Virus record (IMG/VR): IMGVR_UViG_3300028810_000010
Coordinates: 1 to 24,503 of that record
Origin: a virus
Strand: one strand, 5' to 3'
DNA: 24,503 nt
Shown: positions 12,719-20,741 of the stretch, piece by piece
Layout of the letters: the number at the start of each line of letters is the position of its first letter
Numbering within the stretch: the stretch's first letter is position 1
Translations under genes and position numbers: made by a program
Notes under the pieces: model-generated
What the model saw: only the letters and a program-made list of their open reading frames with translations
Told to the model about the DNA's origin: nothing
Database searches by the model: none

Positions 12719-12984
12719 TGGCCACCAAGAAGAACAGCGACAACGAGACGACTACCTCATCTGCCGATAAGACGGTCGACGATCACTCCGTCGACCAGTC
12801 GGAGGAGGGTGCTGGCGACGACGTCACCGTTACGGTAGGTAGCGACACCACCACGACGGAGGTGGGGGACGTCACAGTGGAGCACTGGGACCACCCCAAA
12901 ACGCACAAGGGTACGCCTCGTATTGACCGTGGAGATCGAGTGATCAAGTATGCCAGCCCAAGTCACGTGGACGAATCAGAGTGA
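12718..12984 (+). CDS. Small acidic low-complexity protein (88 aa)
   Basis: ATG 12718 overlaps the upstream stop by one base. The first 60 residues are almost only Lys, Asp, Glu, Ser, Thr and Val (KKNSDNETTTSSADKTVDDH; VTVTVGSDTTTTEVGDVTVE), then HWDHPKTHKGTPRIDRGDRV. It looks mostly disordered. Position between the adaptor and the gp10-like protein suggests a head-completion or assembly accessory. No family is recognised. Confidence 0.7.
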   Translation: MATKKNSDNETTTSSADKTVDDHSVDQSEEGAGDDVTVTVGSDTTTTEVGDVTVEHWDHPKTHKGTPRIDRGDRVIKYASPSHVDESE

Positions 12985-13300
12985 GTGGGAACGCGCCATC
13001 CTCCGTGTATTTCAGCAGTGGGAGGGCCAGTTCCCGCGTAACGCGGCTGATTTGGCAGCCCTGGCCGAGAGAGAGGCCAAGTCGCGTGCGCCCGTACGTA
13101 CTGGGCGCCTCCGAAACGGAATCAATGGCCGCGTGGAAACGACTAGTGACTCAACGGCCGCGATTCTAGAGAATCATGTGGAGTACGCCGGGTATGTCGA
13201 GTTCGGCACCCGCCACTCGCGTGCCCAGCCCCACATGCGACCCGGGTTCGCTGCAGCCGAAGCGGCGTACGCCAAGACTATGGTGAAAGGCTGCGAATGA
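12950..13300 (+). CDS. Head-tail connector / neck protein, HK97 gp10-like
   Basis: A 116-aa protein with the gp10-like signature: an N-terminal helix (WERAILRVFQQWEGQF), AEREAKSRAPVRTGRLRNGI, then VEYAGYVEFGTRHSRAQPHM and RPGFAAAEAA. The APVRTGxLRxxI and Y-A-x-Y-V-E-x-G-T pair is diagnostic. These proteins sit at the head-tail joint. ATG 12950 lies inside the previous gene (35-base overlap); the stop overlaps the next ATG. Confidence 0.88.
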   Translation: MPAQVTWTNQSEWERAILRVFQQWEGQFPRNAADLAALAEREAKSRAPVRTGRLRNGINGRVETTSDSTAAILENHVEYAGYVEFGTRHSRAQPHMRPGFAAAEAAYAKTMVKGCE

Positions 13301-13731
13301 CCACGCCCGTGACCAACGCGACCGTCAGTGGAGCGATCAAGCATCTGATCGAGTCCGCTGGTCTCGGGCTGACCGTATTTCGCGACGTGGCCCCGCCCAA
13401 GGCTCCGCTGCCGATGGTCGTAGTGACCGAGGGTGTGGCCTGGCTCCCAGTACCCAATGGAGATACCGACGTCGAGGGCGAGCTGCTCGTCCGCGAACAG
13501 GCTCAAGTCGACATCTACCAAGCACTGAGGAACCCTGATGGATCCCGAGCCGAGCGCATCGGCTTGGAAGATAGCGTCTGCCTCCTGCTCCACCGATCCA
13601 AGCTGTCGAGCTGGCTCATCGTCTGTTACGGCGTGCGGATCCTGACTCGGTCGTCGCAAGCGGCCGATAACCTACGACGCACCATCGTAACGGTGCAGAT
13701 CGATCGCCAGCTGGCAGTCCCAGCGCCATAG
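13297..13731 (+). CDS. Tail terminator protein
   Basis: A 144-aa protein starting at ATGA 13297. It has an N-terminal helix (VSGAIKHLIESAGLGLTVF), a VAPPKAPLPMVVVTEG strand region, and an EQAQVDIYQ strand, the alpha/beta layout of lambda gpU/HK97 gp11-like terminators that cap the growing tail tube. Position after the gp10-like gene and before the major tail protein supports this. The motif match alone is moderate. Confidence 0.8.
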   Translation: MTTPVTNATVSGAIKHLIESAGLGLTVFRDVAPPKAPLPMVVVTEGVAWLPVPNGDTDVEGELLVREQAQVDIYQALRNPDGSRAERIGLEDSVCLLLHRSKLSSWLIVCYGVRILTRSSQAADNLRRTIVTVQIDRQLAVPAP

Positions 13732-13740
13732 GAGGCAGAA

Positions 13741-14352
13741 ATGACTCAGCCGACCCCGGTCGCCGATCAGGGTATCACCAAGGTCTACGCCGTACAGCAC
13801 TGCCAGATTGCCAGCGTGCTCACCGATGCCGTGGGCGCGCTGTGCACCTACGGTGAGTGGTTCGACGTCCCGGGTATCAAGTCGCTGGCGATCACCGGCG
13901 ACATGGACACCAAGCAGCTACGCGGCGACAACCGACTGATCGACCAGCAGTCCATTATCACCGGTCTGACGGCGGCGATCGAGAACGCCAAGCTGTCGCT
14001 GATGAACCTGGCCGTGATGCTGGGCGGTACGGTGAGCGACCGAACCGAGAGCGCCACCGTTCCCTACGAGGGCCAGGGCTGGTCGCTGCTGTCCTCGGCC
14101 TTCCCGAAGTCGTTCGGCATGCGAGCGGTCTCCGCAGCGTCCGACGCGCCCGGTGGCGCGGTCGCGTTCGTGATGAGTAAGTGCAGCCTGTCAAGCTTCC
14201 CCGAGATCGGCGCGGCCGAGGAGGACTACCAGACGGTTACGGCGGAGATGAACGTCAACCCACCCACAGGTACCTCGCCGTGGCTCGACGTCGTGATCGT
14301 TGAAAGCTACAGCCCGCCTGCCGCCTGGACGCCCGAGCCTCCGTTCGCCTAA
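13741..14352 (+). CDS. Major tail tube protein
   Basis: A 203-aa protein preceded by GGAGG and in the canonical place after the tail terminator. The features fit a tail tube protein: an early strand-rich segment (GEWFDVPGIKSLAITGDMDT), the loop KQLRGDNRLIDQQSI, an ENAKLSLMNLAVMLGGTVSD segment, and a late EDYQTVTAEMNVNP strand. It polymerises around the tape measure. Third-codon GC is high, as for the capsid gene, consistent with strong expression. Confidence 0.88.
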   Translation: MTQPTPVADQGITKVYAVQHCQIASVLTDAVGALCTYGEWFDVPGIKSLAITGDMDTKQLRGDNRLIDQQSIITGLTAAIENAKLSLMNLAVMLGGTVSDRTESATVPYEGQGWSLLSSAFPKSFGMRAVSAASDAPGGAVAFVMSKCSLSSFPEIGAAEEDYQTVTAEMNVNPPTGTSPWLDVVIVESYSPPAAWTPEPPFA

Positions 14353-14361
14353 GGAGAAGAT

Positions 14362-14652
14362 ATGACTCGGATTTGGATTATCGTAGCCGTGCTGCTATTC
14401 GCCGCCTTCGCGGGCGCGGGTCTGGCGAATGCGGGAGAGGCCAAGGGGCACCTGTTGGTCAGCGTGGACGGGGCCGCCGCTGTGGCCACCCCACCCGGTC
14501 AGGTGCGCAAGGTCGTTGCGGCCGAATGCCCGGCCGGAACGGTATTCAGCATTGACGCCATCCGCGCCGCGTTCCCCGCTCCGGTCACAGTGTGCACCGG
14601 GGTAGTCGTGACCTCGCAGGTTCCGGCCGAAGTGGAGCCGGTACCCGTCTAG
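14362..14652 (+). CDS. Small predicted secreted protein inside the tail operon (96 aa)
   Basis: AGGAG precedes ATG 14362. A textbook Sec signal (MTRIW, hydrophobic core IIVAVLLFAAFAGAGL, cleavage after ANA at residue 24) leads to a mature chain of about 72 residues that is Ala/Val-rich, with two Cys (56 and 78) that could form a disulfide and a Pro/Glu/Val end. No lipobox Cys follows the signal, so secretion rather than lipidation is expected. Tail structural proteins do not carry signal peptides, so this looks like an inserted cargo gene, perhaps altering the infected cell surface. Function unknown. Confidence 0.75.
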   Translation: MTRIWIIVAVLLFAAFAGAGLANAGEAKGHLLVSVDGAAAVATPPGQVRKVVAAECPAGTVFSIDAIRAAFPAPVTVCTGVVVTSQVPAEVEPVPV

Positions 14653-14698
14653 ACCCCGGCCGCCGCAACCCGACGCGCCAACCGAATAGAGGTACCGC

Positions 14699-15169
14699 AT
14701 GCCCGGTACGAATAATAGCTCTGGCCAGTGGATCACAATCGGAGATGATAAACACGAGCTGGTCTACTCCATGCTCAGCCTGGAGAAGATCGAGCTACAG
14801 TTTGGCTCCGTCACGGAGATGCAGAATTTGATCACAGACGACCACGGCCAGGTGATGCTCGACCGGCCGGTCGTCAAGATGCTGATCGACATCATCCATG
14901 CCGGGTTGCTACACATCTTCGCTGATAACAATGAGGGACGGCGCGCTGTTGCCATGGCGCTCCGTCCCTCTCAGCTTGAGGAGGTTGTGGAGGCCTTCAC
15001 TCGCGCGTTCACCGACGCGTTCGGCGAGCTGGGTGAAAAGGCGATGGCGGGGGAAGCAACGGGTCTGGTGGCCAATCGGGCGGACCGCCGGGCCGAATCC
15101 CCTTCGCCCAATGGTACTACATCGCTGTCGTCATCCTCGGTCGTACGCAAGAAGAGTGGCAAGAAATGA
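14699..15169 (+). CDS. Tail assembly chaperone, short form (gpG-like)
   Basis: A 156-aa protein directly upstream of the tape measure, the fixed place for lambda G-like chaperones. The N-terminal two thirds are helical (YSMLSLEKIELQFG; MLIDIIHAGLLHIFADNN; LEEVVEAFTRAFTDAFGELG). Past about residue 118 the zero-frame sequence is low-complexity Ser/Arg-rich (SPSPNGTTSLSSSS), as expected where the ribosome normally shifts frame. GAGGT precedes ATG 14699. It would bind the tape measure during tail assembly. Confidence 0.88.
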   Translation: MPGTNNSSGQWITIGDDKHELVYSMLSLEKIELQFGSVTEMQNLITDDHGQVMLDRPVVKMLIDIIHAGLLHIFADNNEGRRAVAMALRPSQLEEVVEAFTRAFTDAFGELGEKAMAGEATGLVANRADRRAESPSPNGTTSLSSSSVVRKKSGKK

Positions 15170-15336
15170 CGCCGCGTCAGCTTCTCGCACTAACCGACAT
15201 GCACCGGGAGTTTACCTCGCCCGAGGCTCCCCCCGAGCCGCAACCGAAAGCGCCTGCCAACCAAGGATCTGCCGGATGGCTGATGGCCCTGTCTCAGGGT
15301 CTGGAGCGATCCCGACCTCCATCGAGGGTAGGATAG
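14699..15336 (+). CDS. Tail assembly chaperone, -1 frameshift product (gpG-T-like)
   Basis: In the -1 frame, open from 15037 to TAG 15334-15336, the sequence reads RIPFAQWYYIAVVILG, RTQEEWQEMTPRQLLALTD and a Pro-rich end. Tyr-Tyr...LGRTQEEW-x-E-M-T-P is typical of the gpT domain. The best slip site is GGGGGAA (15049-15055, zero-frame GGG GAA), where a P-site Gly codon re-pairs perfectly. The product would be about 212 aa: 14699-15052 joined to 15052-15336, with a Gly/Ser linker. The A-site codon does not re-pair well, so the exact slip position is uncertain. Confidence 0.8.
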
Positions 15337-15337
15337 C

Positions 15338-17401
15338 ATGGCCCTGTTGCCCGATCTAGTCGGTCGCATCCGGCTAGATATGTCCGAGCTAGATCGAGCG
15401 CGCGGTGAGGCTACCTCACGCGGCGCGGCGATCGGCTCGGCGCTGGGCAGCGCGGTGGGCTCACTCGCAGGCGGTCTCTTGGCCGCAGCGGGACAGAAGG
15501 TATTGGAGTTCGTATCCGGCTCGGTGGACGCGTTCGCCCGGCTGGAGGATGCGACCAGTGTCACGCAAGTCAAGTTCGGTGAAGCGGGCGCCTCGGTGCA
15601 GCGATTCGCCGATACAGCGGCGACGTCGTTCGGCCTGAGCAAGTCGGCTGCGCTCGAAGCTAGCAACACCTTCGGCACGTTCGGCAAGGCGGTTGGTCTA
15701 ACTGGCCAGCCGTTGGCCGACTTCTCTACCCAGATGACTGGCCTGGCCGGAGACATGGCCTCATTTGCGGGGACCACTCCGGACGAGGCCGTGACCGCAC
15801 TGGGCGCGGCGTTCCGTGGGGAGTACGACCCGATCGAGCGCTTCGGCGTCCTGATCAATAAAGAGGCAGTCAACCAGAAGGCCCTGCAGATGGGGCTGGC
15901 GGCAACCAGCTCCGAAATCACCAAGGGCGACGAGATCATCGCCACCCGCGCTCTGATCATGGAGCAGACGGGGCAGGCGCAGGGCGACTTCGCTCGCACA
16001 TCGGATAGCGTCGCCAACTCGCAGAAGCGGATGGCGGCCGAGACAGAGAACGCCCAAGCCGCACTCGGCGAGAAACTAGCCCCAGCATTCCTGGCCATGC
16101 TGACCGTGCTCAACCAAGCGGTCACCGGCGTGACGGGGTTCCTGGATGTGGTGGGCCGAATCGCTGGGGTAGTGTACCAGTGGCGCGACGCCGTTACCGC
16201 CGTCCTGGTTGTGATCGGGATCCTGAACGCCCAGACCATTGCGTTCAACGTGGCGGCTGCGATCACCTTGGCTCGGATTATTGCGGTGAACGCGGCAACC
16301 CAGGCATGGACGGCCATCCAATGGTTGCTCAACGCCGCACTCACGGCGAACCCGATTGGCCTGGTCATCGCGGCAGTCGCCGCGCTGGTAGCCGGAATCG
16401 TTATCGCCTACAACCACAGCGAGACATTCCGCAACGCGGTAGACGCGCTGTTCGCCAAGCTTAAGGAGTTCGTCGACTGGTGCGGTCCGGCGATCGAGCA
16501 ATGGGCGTCCAAGGTCGCCACCTCGTTCGGCCAGGCTGTGACCGACGTCACCAACTTTGGTACCGCAGTGGGCAACTGGGGCACCAAGATGAAGACCTCG
16601 TTCACGCAGGCGTACCAGGACGTCGAGGGCTTCGGCGCGCACGTCAATAGGTCGCTGAGCGACACCGGCAACGACATGACCCGCTTCGGCGACACGGTCA
16701 ATGCCCTACCTCCTAAGGTCGCGGCAGCACTGTCCCGATTCGCGCAAATGCTGTGGGATTCCCTGGTCGTCGGGTGGAACCGCGCTCGCGACGAGTCGGT
16801 GCGGCTCATCGGCGTTATCGTTGCCGATGTCCAGGCGCTACCCGGCAAGATTATGGCCGCGCTACAGGCTCTGCCCGGTCAGATGGTCAATATGGGCCGG
16901 GACATCATGAACGGCCTGCTCAATGGGCTACAGCAGCTCGGCCCCCAAATCGTGTCCTATCTCACCAACCTGATCCCGGAACCGGTGCGTAACGCGCTCA
17001 ACATCCACTCTCCGTCGGGTGTGTTCCGTGAGATCGGCCAGAACATCATGCAGGGCCTCCAAAAGGGCCTCGACGATCTGCTACCACAGCTTCGGTCCAA
17101 GCTCGACCAAATCATCACCATGGTCAAGCAGGGTGGCCAAGCAGCGGGCTCGCTCGATATCATGGGCCAGAAGATCAACTACAACGTGTCGGGTTCTGCC
17201 GCTAAGGGTGTTCAGGGCAGCGCGACCATCGGCGGACAGCAGGTGTCCGGAAGCATCAGCCCCACGGGCCAGATTCAGGCCCAGGGCTTCGGGCAAAGCT
17301 TCAACATCGACGCCCGCAGCTTCGGCACCCAGCTCAACGCCAACGACGTTGTCAATCAGATCCTATGGAAGGCCAAGGCTGGCGGTCTGGTACCCGCCTA
17401 G
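15338..17401 (+). CDS. Tape measure protein
   Basis: A 687-aa protein, the longest in the window, starting one base after the gpT stop. It has Ala/Gly-rich helices at the start (GSALGSAVGSLAGGLLAAAG), a conserved FGEAGASVQRFADTAATSFG region, and a hydrophobic core around 280-365 (AVTAVLVVIGILN; TANPIGLVIAAVAALVAGIV). It also has a repeated-helix body and the NALNIHSPSGVFREIGQNIM motif near 555. It sets tail length; by the usual proportion 687 residues would give a tail of roughly 100 nm. Confidence 0.95.
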   Translation: MALLPDLVGRIRLDMSELDRARGEATSRGAAIGSALGSAVGSLAGGLLAAAGQKVLEFVSGSVDAFARLEDATSVTQVKFGEAGASVQRFADTAATSFGLSKSAALEASNTFGTFGKAVGLTGQPLADFSTQMTGLAGDMASFAGTTPDEAVTALGAAFRGEYDPIERFGVLINKEAVNQKALQMGLAATSSEITKGDEIIATRALIMEQTGQAQGDFARTSDSVANSQKRMAAETENAQAALGEKLAPAFLAMLTVLNQAVTGVTGFLDVVGRIAGVVYQWRDAVTAVLVVIGILNAQTIAFNVAAAITLARIIAVNAATQAWTAIQWLLNAALTANPIGLVIAAVAALVAGIVIAYNHSETFRNAVDALFAKLKEFVDWCGPAIEQWASKVATSFGQAVTDVTNFGTAVGNWGTKMKTSFTQAYQDVEGFGAHVNRSLSDTGNDMTRFGDTVNALPPKVAAALSRFAQMLWDSLVVGWNRARDESVRLIGVIVADVQALPGKIMAALQALPGQMVNMGRDIMNGLLNGLQQLGPQIVSYLTNLIPEPVRNALNIHSPSGVFREIGQNIMQGLQKGLDDLLPQLRSKLDQIITMVKQGGQAAGSLDIMGQKINYNVSGSAAKGVQGSATIGGQQVSGSISPTGQIQAQGFGQSFNIDARSFGTQLNANDVVNQILWKAKAGGLVPA

Positions 17402-17409
17402 GAGGAGAC

Positions 17410-17580
17410 ATGAACCCACTTCACATCGTGTTGCTGATCCTAGCGTTCTTGCTAGCTGCGGGTGCGTCGTTCGTGGCGTCTCGACCGGATCCAATCGTTC
17501 GTTACGCATTGGTGCTGCTATCGGCTGGGATCGCGGTGTGGTTCCTCGACCTGGTGCTAACTGCGGCGAGGGTGTATTAG
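17410..17580 (+). CDS. Small membrane protein after the tape measure (56 aa)
   Basis: A strong GGAGGAG precedes ATG 17410. The protein is two hydrophobic helices (PLHIVLLILAFLLAAGASFV and YALVLLSAGIAVWFLDLVLT) joined by SRPDPIVR, with a minimal tail. Short membrane proteins in this place are seen in some actinophages, with unknown function; roles in adsorption-linked membrane events or in lysis are only guesses. Confidence 0.7.
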   Translation: MNPLHIVLLILAFLLAAGASFVASRPDPIVRYALVLLSAGIAVWFLDLVLTAARVY

Positions 17581-17583
17581 TGC

Positions 17584-18450
17584 ATGAGAAGCACACAGCA
17601 GGGCCAGTGGCGTAACCTATTCTTCGGGCCGGGCACCGCGTATCCTGTCACGGATATCACCGGCATCGACGACATGGCGCCGATTCGGACGTCGGACCTC
17701 GACCGGCCGCAGATGGATGGTACCTGGACTGGCACTGATCAAGTCGATGCGCGCACCATCGTAATGTCGCTCGGAATCCAGGGCTCGTCTCCGACCGATC
17801 TGGAGGCGAAGCGCAAGGCGATTCTATATCAGATGAGCCCCTCGCGCCGCACTACCGAACGGCTTATCCTGACGGACGGGAGGCAGGTCTATGGTAAGCT
17901 TCGGCGGTCGGCTATGCCGAGTGATATGGGGGCTGACTGGCGACTGGGCGAGATTCATCTGGAGTTCTATTGCCCGGACCCCAAGGTCTACACCGGGGAT
18001 CTCCAGTCCGTCACGCTGATTGCGGGTGCGGGTCGGCTCACGGGCCGAACCTACAAGCGCGGCTACACCCTGACGTCCGGCGCCCCGAACTACGTCGCGC
18101 CCAAGGGCTGGCAATACCCACCCGCAAGCCAGGTCGTGTCTGAGGGACAGCTCACCAACACGGGCAACGTCGCTGCACCATGCGATTGCATACTGCAGGG
18201 TGTGCTGCTTAATCCACGCATCGAAGTGGTGGGTATTAGTCAGTTCCAGCTGACCGTGTCGCTGGGACCGTCTGACGTGCTCCAGGTGACCCGCGACTTC
18301 CACCTGCTACTTAACGGGGTGGAGCGGCGCGATCTACTCGGGCCGGGTGCCCAGTGGCCAGCGATTCCGCCCGGCACATGGACCATCCGCCTATTCGCGC
18401 AGTCCGGGACGGGCAACTGTCGAGTGACTACCCAATCGGCGAATCTATGA
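17584..18450 (+). CDS. Distal tail protein (Dit-like)
   Basis: A 288-aa minor tail protein, second after the tape measure, in the Dit position. The N-terminal part (RNLFFGPGTAYPVTDITGID; RPQMDGTWTGTDQVDARTIV) and LEAKRKAILYQMSP followed by RLILTDGRQVYGKLRR match the Sipho_tail/Dit-like ring domain. The C-terminal half is beta-rich with a VTRDFHLLLNGVE segment. It would form the hub connecting the tail tube to the tip. The Shine-Dalgarno is weak; ATG 17584 is the first suitable start. Confidence 0.8.
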   Translation: MRSTQQGQWRNLFFGPGTAYPVTDITGIDDMAPIRTSDLDRPQMDGTWTGTDQVDARTIVMSLGIQGSSPTDLEAKRKAILYQMSPSRRTTERLILTDGRQVYGKLRRSAMPSDMGADWRLGEIHLEFYCPDPKVYTGDLQSVTLIAGAGRLTGRTYKRGYTLTSGAPNYVAPKGWQYPPASQVVSEGQLTNTGNVAAPCDCILQGVLLNPRIEVVGISQFQLTVSLGPSDVLQVTRDFHLLLNGVERRDLLGPGAQWPAIPPGTWTIRLFAQSGTGNCRVTTQSANL

Positions 18451-19556
18451 CGGGACCGAACGAAGGCATCGATACCACATTGATTGTGCGGAGCATGCAA
18501 ACCCGCGCGATCATCGCCACCCTACCCTGGTCGACTCTCAGCTATGAGGCGCGAATCAACAGCGCGGGTCAGATGTCCGCCACCATTCCCATCACAGAAG
18601 GCGGAATGACGGACATCCTACTTCCGGGCCGGGTGATGATCGGGGTGTTGCGCGGATCGATGCCTGCGTGGAGCGGCATCCTCTGGAAGCGCCAAATGAA
18701 TCCGTCCGGCACAATGACCATCGGCTGCGAGGAGGTCCTCAGCTACTGGGACCGGAGGCGCATCCGCCAGACGATCATTTTCAACCAGATCGATCAGGCG
18801 ATGATTTTGTCGACGCTGTTCACGCTGCCGCAACAGGATGCCTACGGTAACCTAGGTGTGACTATGGTCGGCAACGTGACTACGGGCGTACGCCGGGATC
18901 GCTCCTATTATGGTTACGACCGCAAGAGCTACGGTGAAATGATCCGCGCGCTATGCGGGGTCATCGACGGGCCAGACATTAAGAACGATCCCGTGTTTGT
19001 TAACGGGGTGTGGTCCGACCAGATGCGGGTCGGCTACCCTCGGCTCGGGCGCACCCTTGACCAAGGCCACATCACGTTCATCGTCGGCGTGAACTGCCAG
19101 ATCGAGTACTGGCAGGAGGACGCAGCCGCTGCAACCACCGTGATCGACTGTCTGGGCACCAACTCGTCCGATGCAACCAACCCGCTGATCTCCACCTACG
19201 AAGCTAGATTCATGTATGGTGCAGGTTGGATGCGGATGGAGGACGCGCTCAGCTTCACAGACGTATCGGTCCAAGCGACCCTCAACGAGAAGGCAAAAGC
19301 CGAGCAAGCGGCCCGATCAGGGGTCATCCTGACCATCACCATCAGCGTGCCCGACGCCGATGAGGATCCGGTGTTGGGCTCGTATGGTGTGGGCGACGAC
19401 TGTCGGCTGATTGTGCCGCCCAGCCCAGCCTTTGTCGAGGGCTACGACATCCAGGTACGCATCGCCTCCATTGCGGTTGACGCAGGCCAGCGGGACGAAG
19501 TCAAGGTACAGATGGTACCCGCTCTGATTGACGGAACGGTGATTATTCCGATATGA
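18447..19556 (+). CDS. Minor tail protein, hub-like (Gp37-like)
   Basis: A 369-aa protein, ATGA-coupled to the Dit-like gene. Early residues LPWSTLSYEARINSAGQMSA, TIPITEGGMTDILLPGRVM and GILWKRQMNPSGTMTIGCEE resemble the first domains of tail hub proteins in the ReqiPepy6 Gp37-like group, which form the tail tip trimer. The later IDCLGTNSSDATNPLISTYE and C-terminal beta-rich part (DDCRLIVPPSPAFVEGYDIQ) fit a T4 gp27-like fold. No peptidase motif is seen. Confidence 0.75.
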   Translation: MTGPNEGIDTTLIVRSMQTRAIIATLPWSTLSYEARINSAGQMSATIPITEGGMTDILLPGRVMIGVLRGSMPAWSGILWKRQMNPSGTMTIGCEEVLSYWDRRRIRQTIIFNQIDQAMILSTLFTLPQQDAYGNLGVTMVGNVTTGVRRDRSYYGYDRKSYGEMIRALCGVIDGPDIKNDPVFVNGVWSDQMRVGYPRLGRTLDQGHITFIVGVNCQIEYWQEDAAAATTVIDCLGTNSSDATNPLISTYEARFMYGAGWMRMEDALSFTDVSVQATLNEKAKAEQAARSGVILTITISVPDADEDPVLGSYGVGDDCRLIVPPSPAFVEGYDIQVRIASIAVDAGQRDEVKVQMVPALIDGTVIIPI

Positions 19557-20737
19557 CCCGCGTAGCGCGCACGGTGGACCTATCCGAGTGGCTGACCCGG
19601 ACCGAGGAGCGGTTATCCACGGCCGAACGTCGCCTTGCCGCAGCTCAGCGTCCCGCCCAGGGCACAACCGCACTGGTCTACGGGCCAAATCTGCTACCCA
19701 ACCCGGGCTACGAGGACAAGCGCGTAGACGGTTGGGCGTTCCCGGAGAAGGGCATTCTGGTTACCGGCCCCGATGCAATCTCCGGCATCTGGTCTTATCA
19801 GATGAGCCACGCGGCCTCCACACCGGTCGTTAACCGAGAGAAACGATCCTTCGACATCACCCCGTACGCCTGGCGCAACTACAAGGGCGACAATACCTTC
19901 AAGCCAGCGCTCGGCTCCGATGGCGTCGACCACGCGTTCCAGGGTCAGTTTGACGCGGTAGACGGCAACACCCGCTCCTATCTGTGGTGGGATCCGGCTG
20001 GGTTCGCTGACGCGGTAAACTCCATCGCGGGCGACTGGATCTCGTTTGACCTGCTAATCTTCTGGGAACACTGGTTCTGGTCCGAGGGTGGCACCTCCGT
20101 CATCGGTGCGCACACTGTGGCCACACCCCCGGCCTCAGGCGCGGTTGGGCCGCTAACCAACTCATTCCCCGACCTAGTCCGCTTCACCTGGCCAGGCCGC
20201 TATTTGATGGGCTCCTGCAACCTGATCAATATCGGCGGCATTGCCGACCGGATCCGGGACGGCACGTTCCGAGGGCTGGAGTTCGGGCCCGGTCCGACCA
20301 CTAACCCGACTTACTACGGCTACGCTCGACCTTACGACGCTCGATTGCGTTGCACTTATTGGAAGACCGTCAGCATCACGCAGGTTGGGCTGTCATCCGA
20401 GGTTAGGTCATACGGCATGGGCGTGTCGGGCGGCAACGTCAAGTGGAACGCGCAGGTGACCACCAAGTGCACCGTCCCGGCAGTGGCCAAGCTCGGCGTC
20501 TGGTGGCGCAACGCAGGTGGCACCATCACTGACGTCGACGTCGCTACTGTGAACCTGGGCGCGAACGCGACGACTCCGCTTAGTGCGACCACCCCCGCCG
20601 CATTCTCCGACGCCGCAGTGGACCTCGGGGTCTACTTAAAGATCACGGGCGCCCCACCGTCGGACGGATCGGGTACTACCATCCCGTGGAACTACATCGT
20701 AGACGACTGGACGCTCCGACAGCAGATCGCAGGATGA
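19553..20737 (+). CDS. Minor tail protein with carbohydrate-binding-like domain
   Basis: A 394-aa protein coupled by ATGA. Residues 8-33 form a coiled coil (SEWLTRTEERLSTAERRLAA), typical of trimeric tail tip proteins. Then GPNLLPNPGYEDKRVDGWAF opens a jelly-roll of the type found in carbohydrate-binding modules (NLLPNPGxE...WxF), and another beta domain with TTKCTVPAVAKLGVWWRN follows. The C-terminus WNYIVDDWTLRQQI is the usual end of such a module. It is a candidate for binding cell-envelope glycans. Confidence 0.75.
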   Translation: MTRVARTVDLSEWLTRTEERLSTAERRLAAAQRPAQGTTALVYGPNLLPNPGYEDKRVDGWAFPEKGILVTGPDAISGIWSYQMSHAASTPVVNREKRSFDITPYAWRNYKGDNTFKPALGSDGVDHAFQGQFDAVDGNTRSYLWWDPAGFADAVNSIAGDWISFDLLIFWEHWFWSEGGTSVIGAHTVATPPASGAVGPLTNSFPDLVRFTWPGRYLMGSCNLINIGGIADRIRDGTFRGLEFGPGPTTNPTYYGYARPYDARLRCTYWKTVSITQVGLSSEVRSYGMGVSGGNVKWNAQVTTKCTVPAVAKLGVWWRNAGGTITDVDVATVNLGANATTPLSATTPAAFSDAAVDLGVYLKITGAPPSDGSGTTIPWNYIVDDWTLRQQIAG

Positions 20738-20741
20738 GACC

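Noticed and set aside
15190-16368. A 392-codon open frame antisense to the tape measure gene
   Set aside because: It is opposite a clear tape measure protein. Composition (Ala/Arg/Ser/Thr) is that of a mirror frame in high-GC DNA, and it has no convincing start signal.
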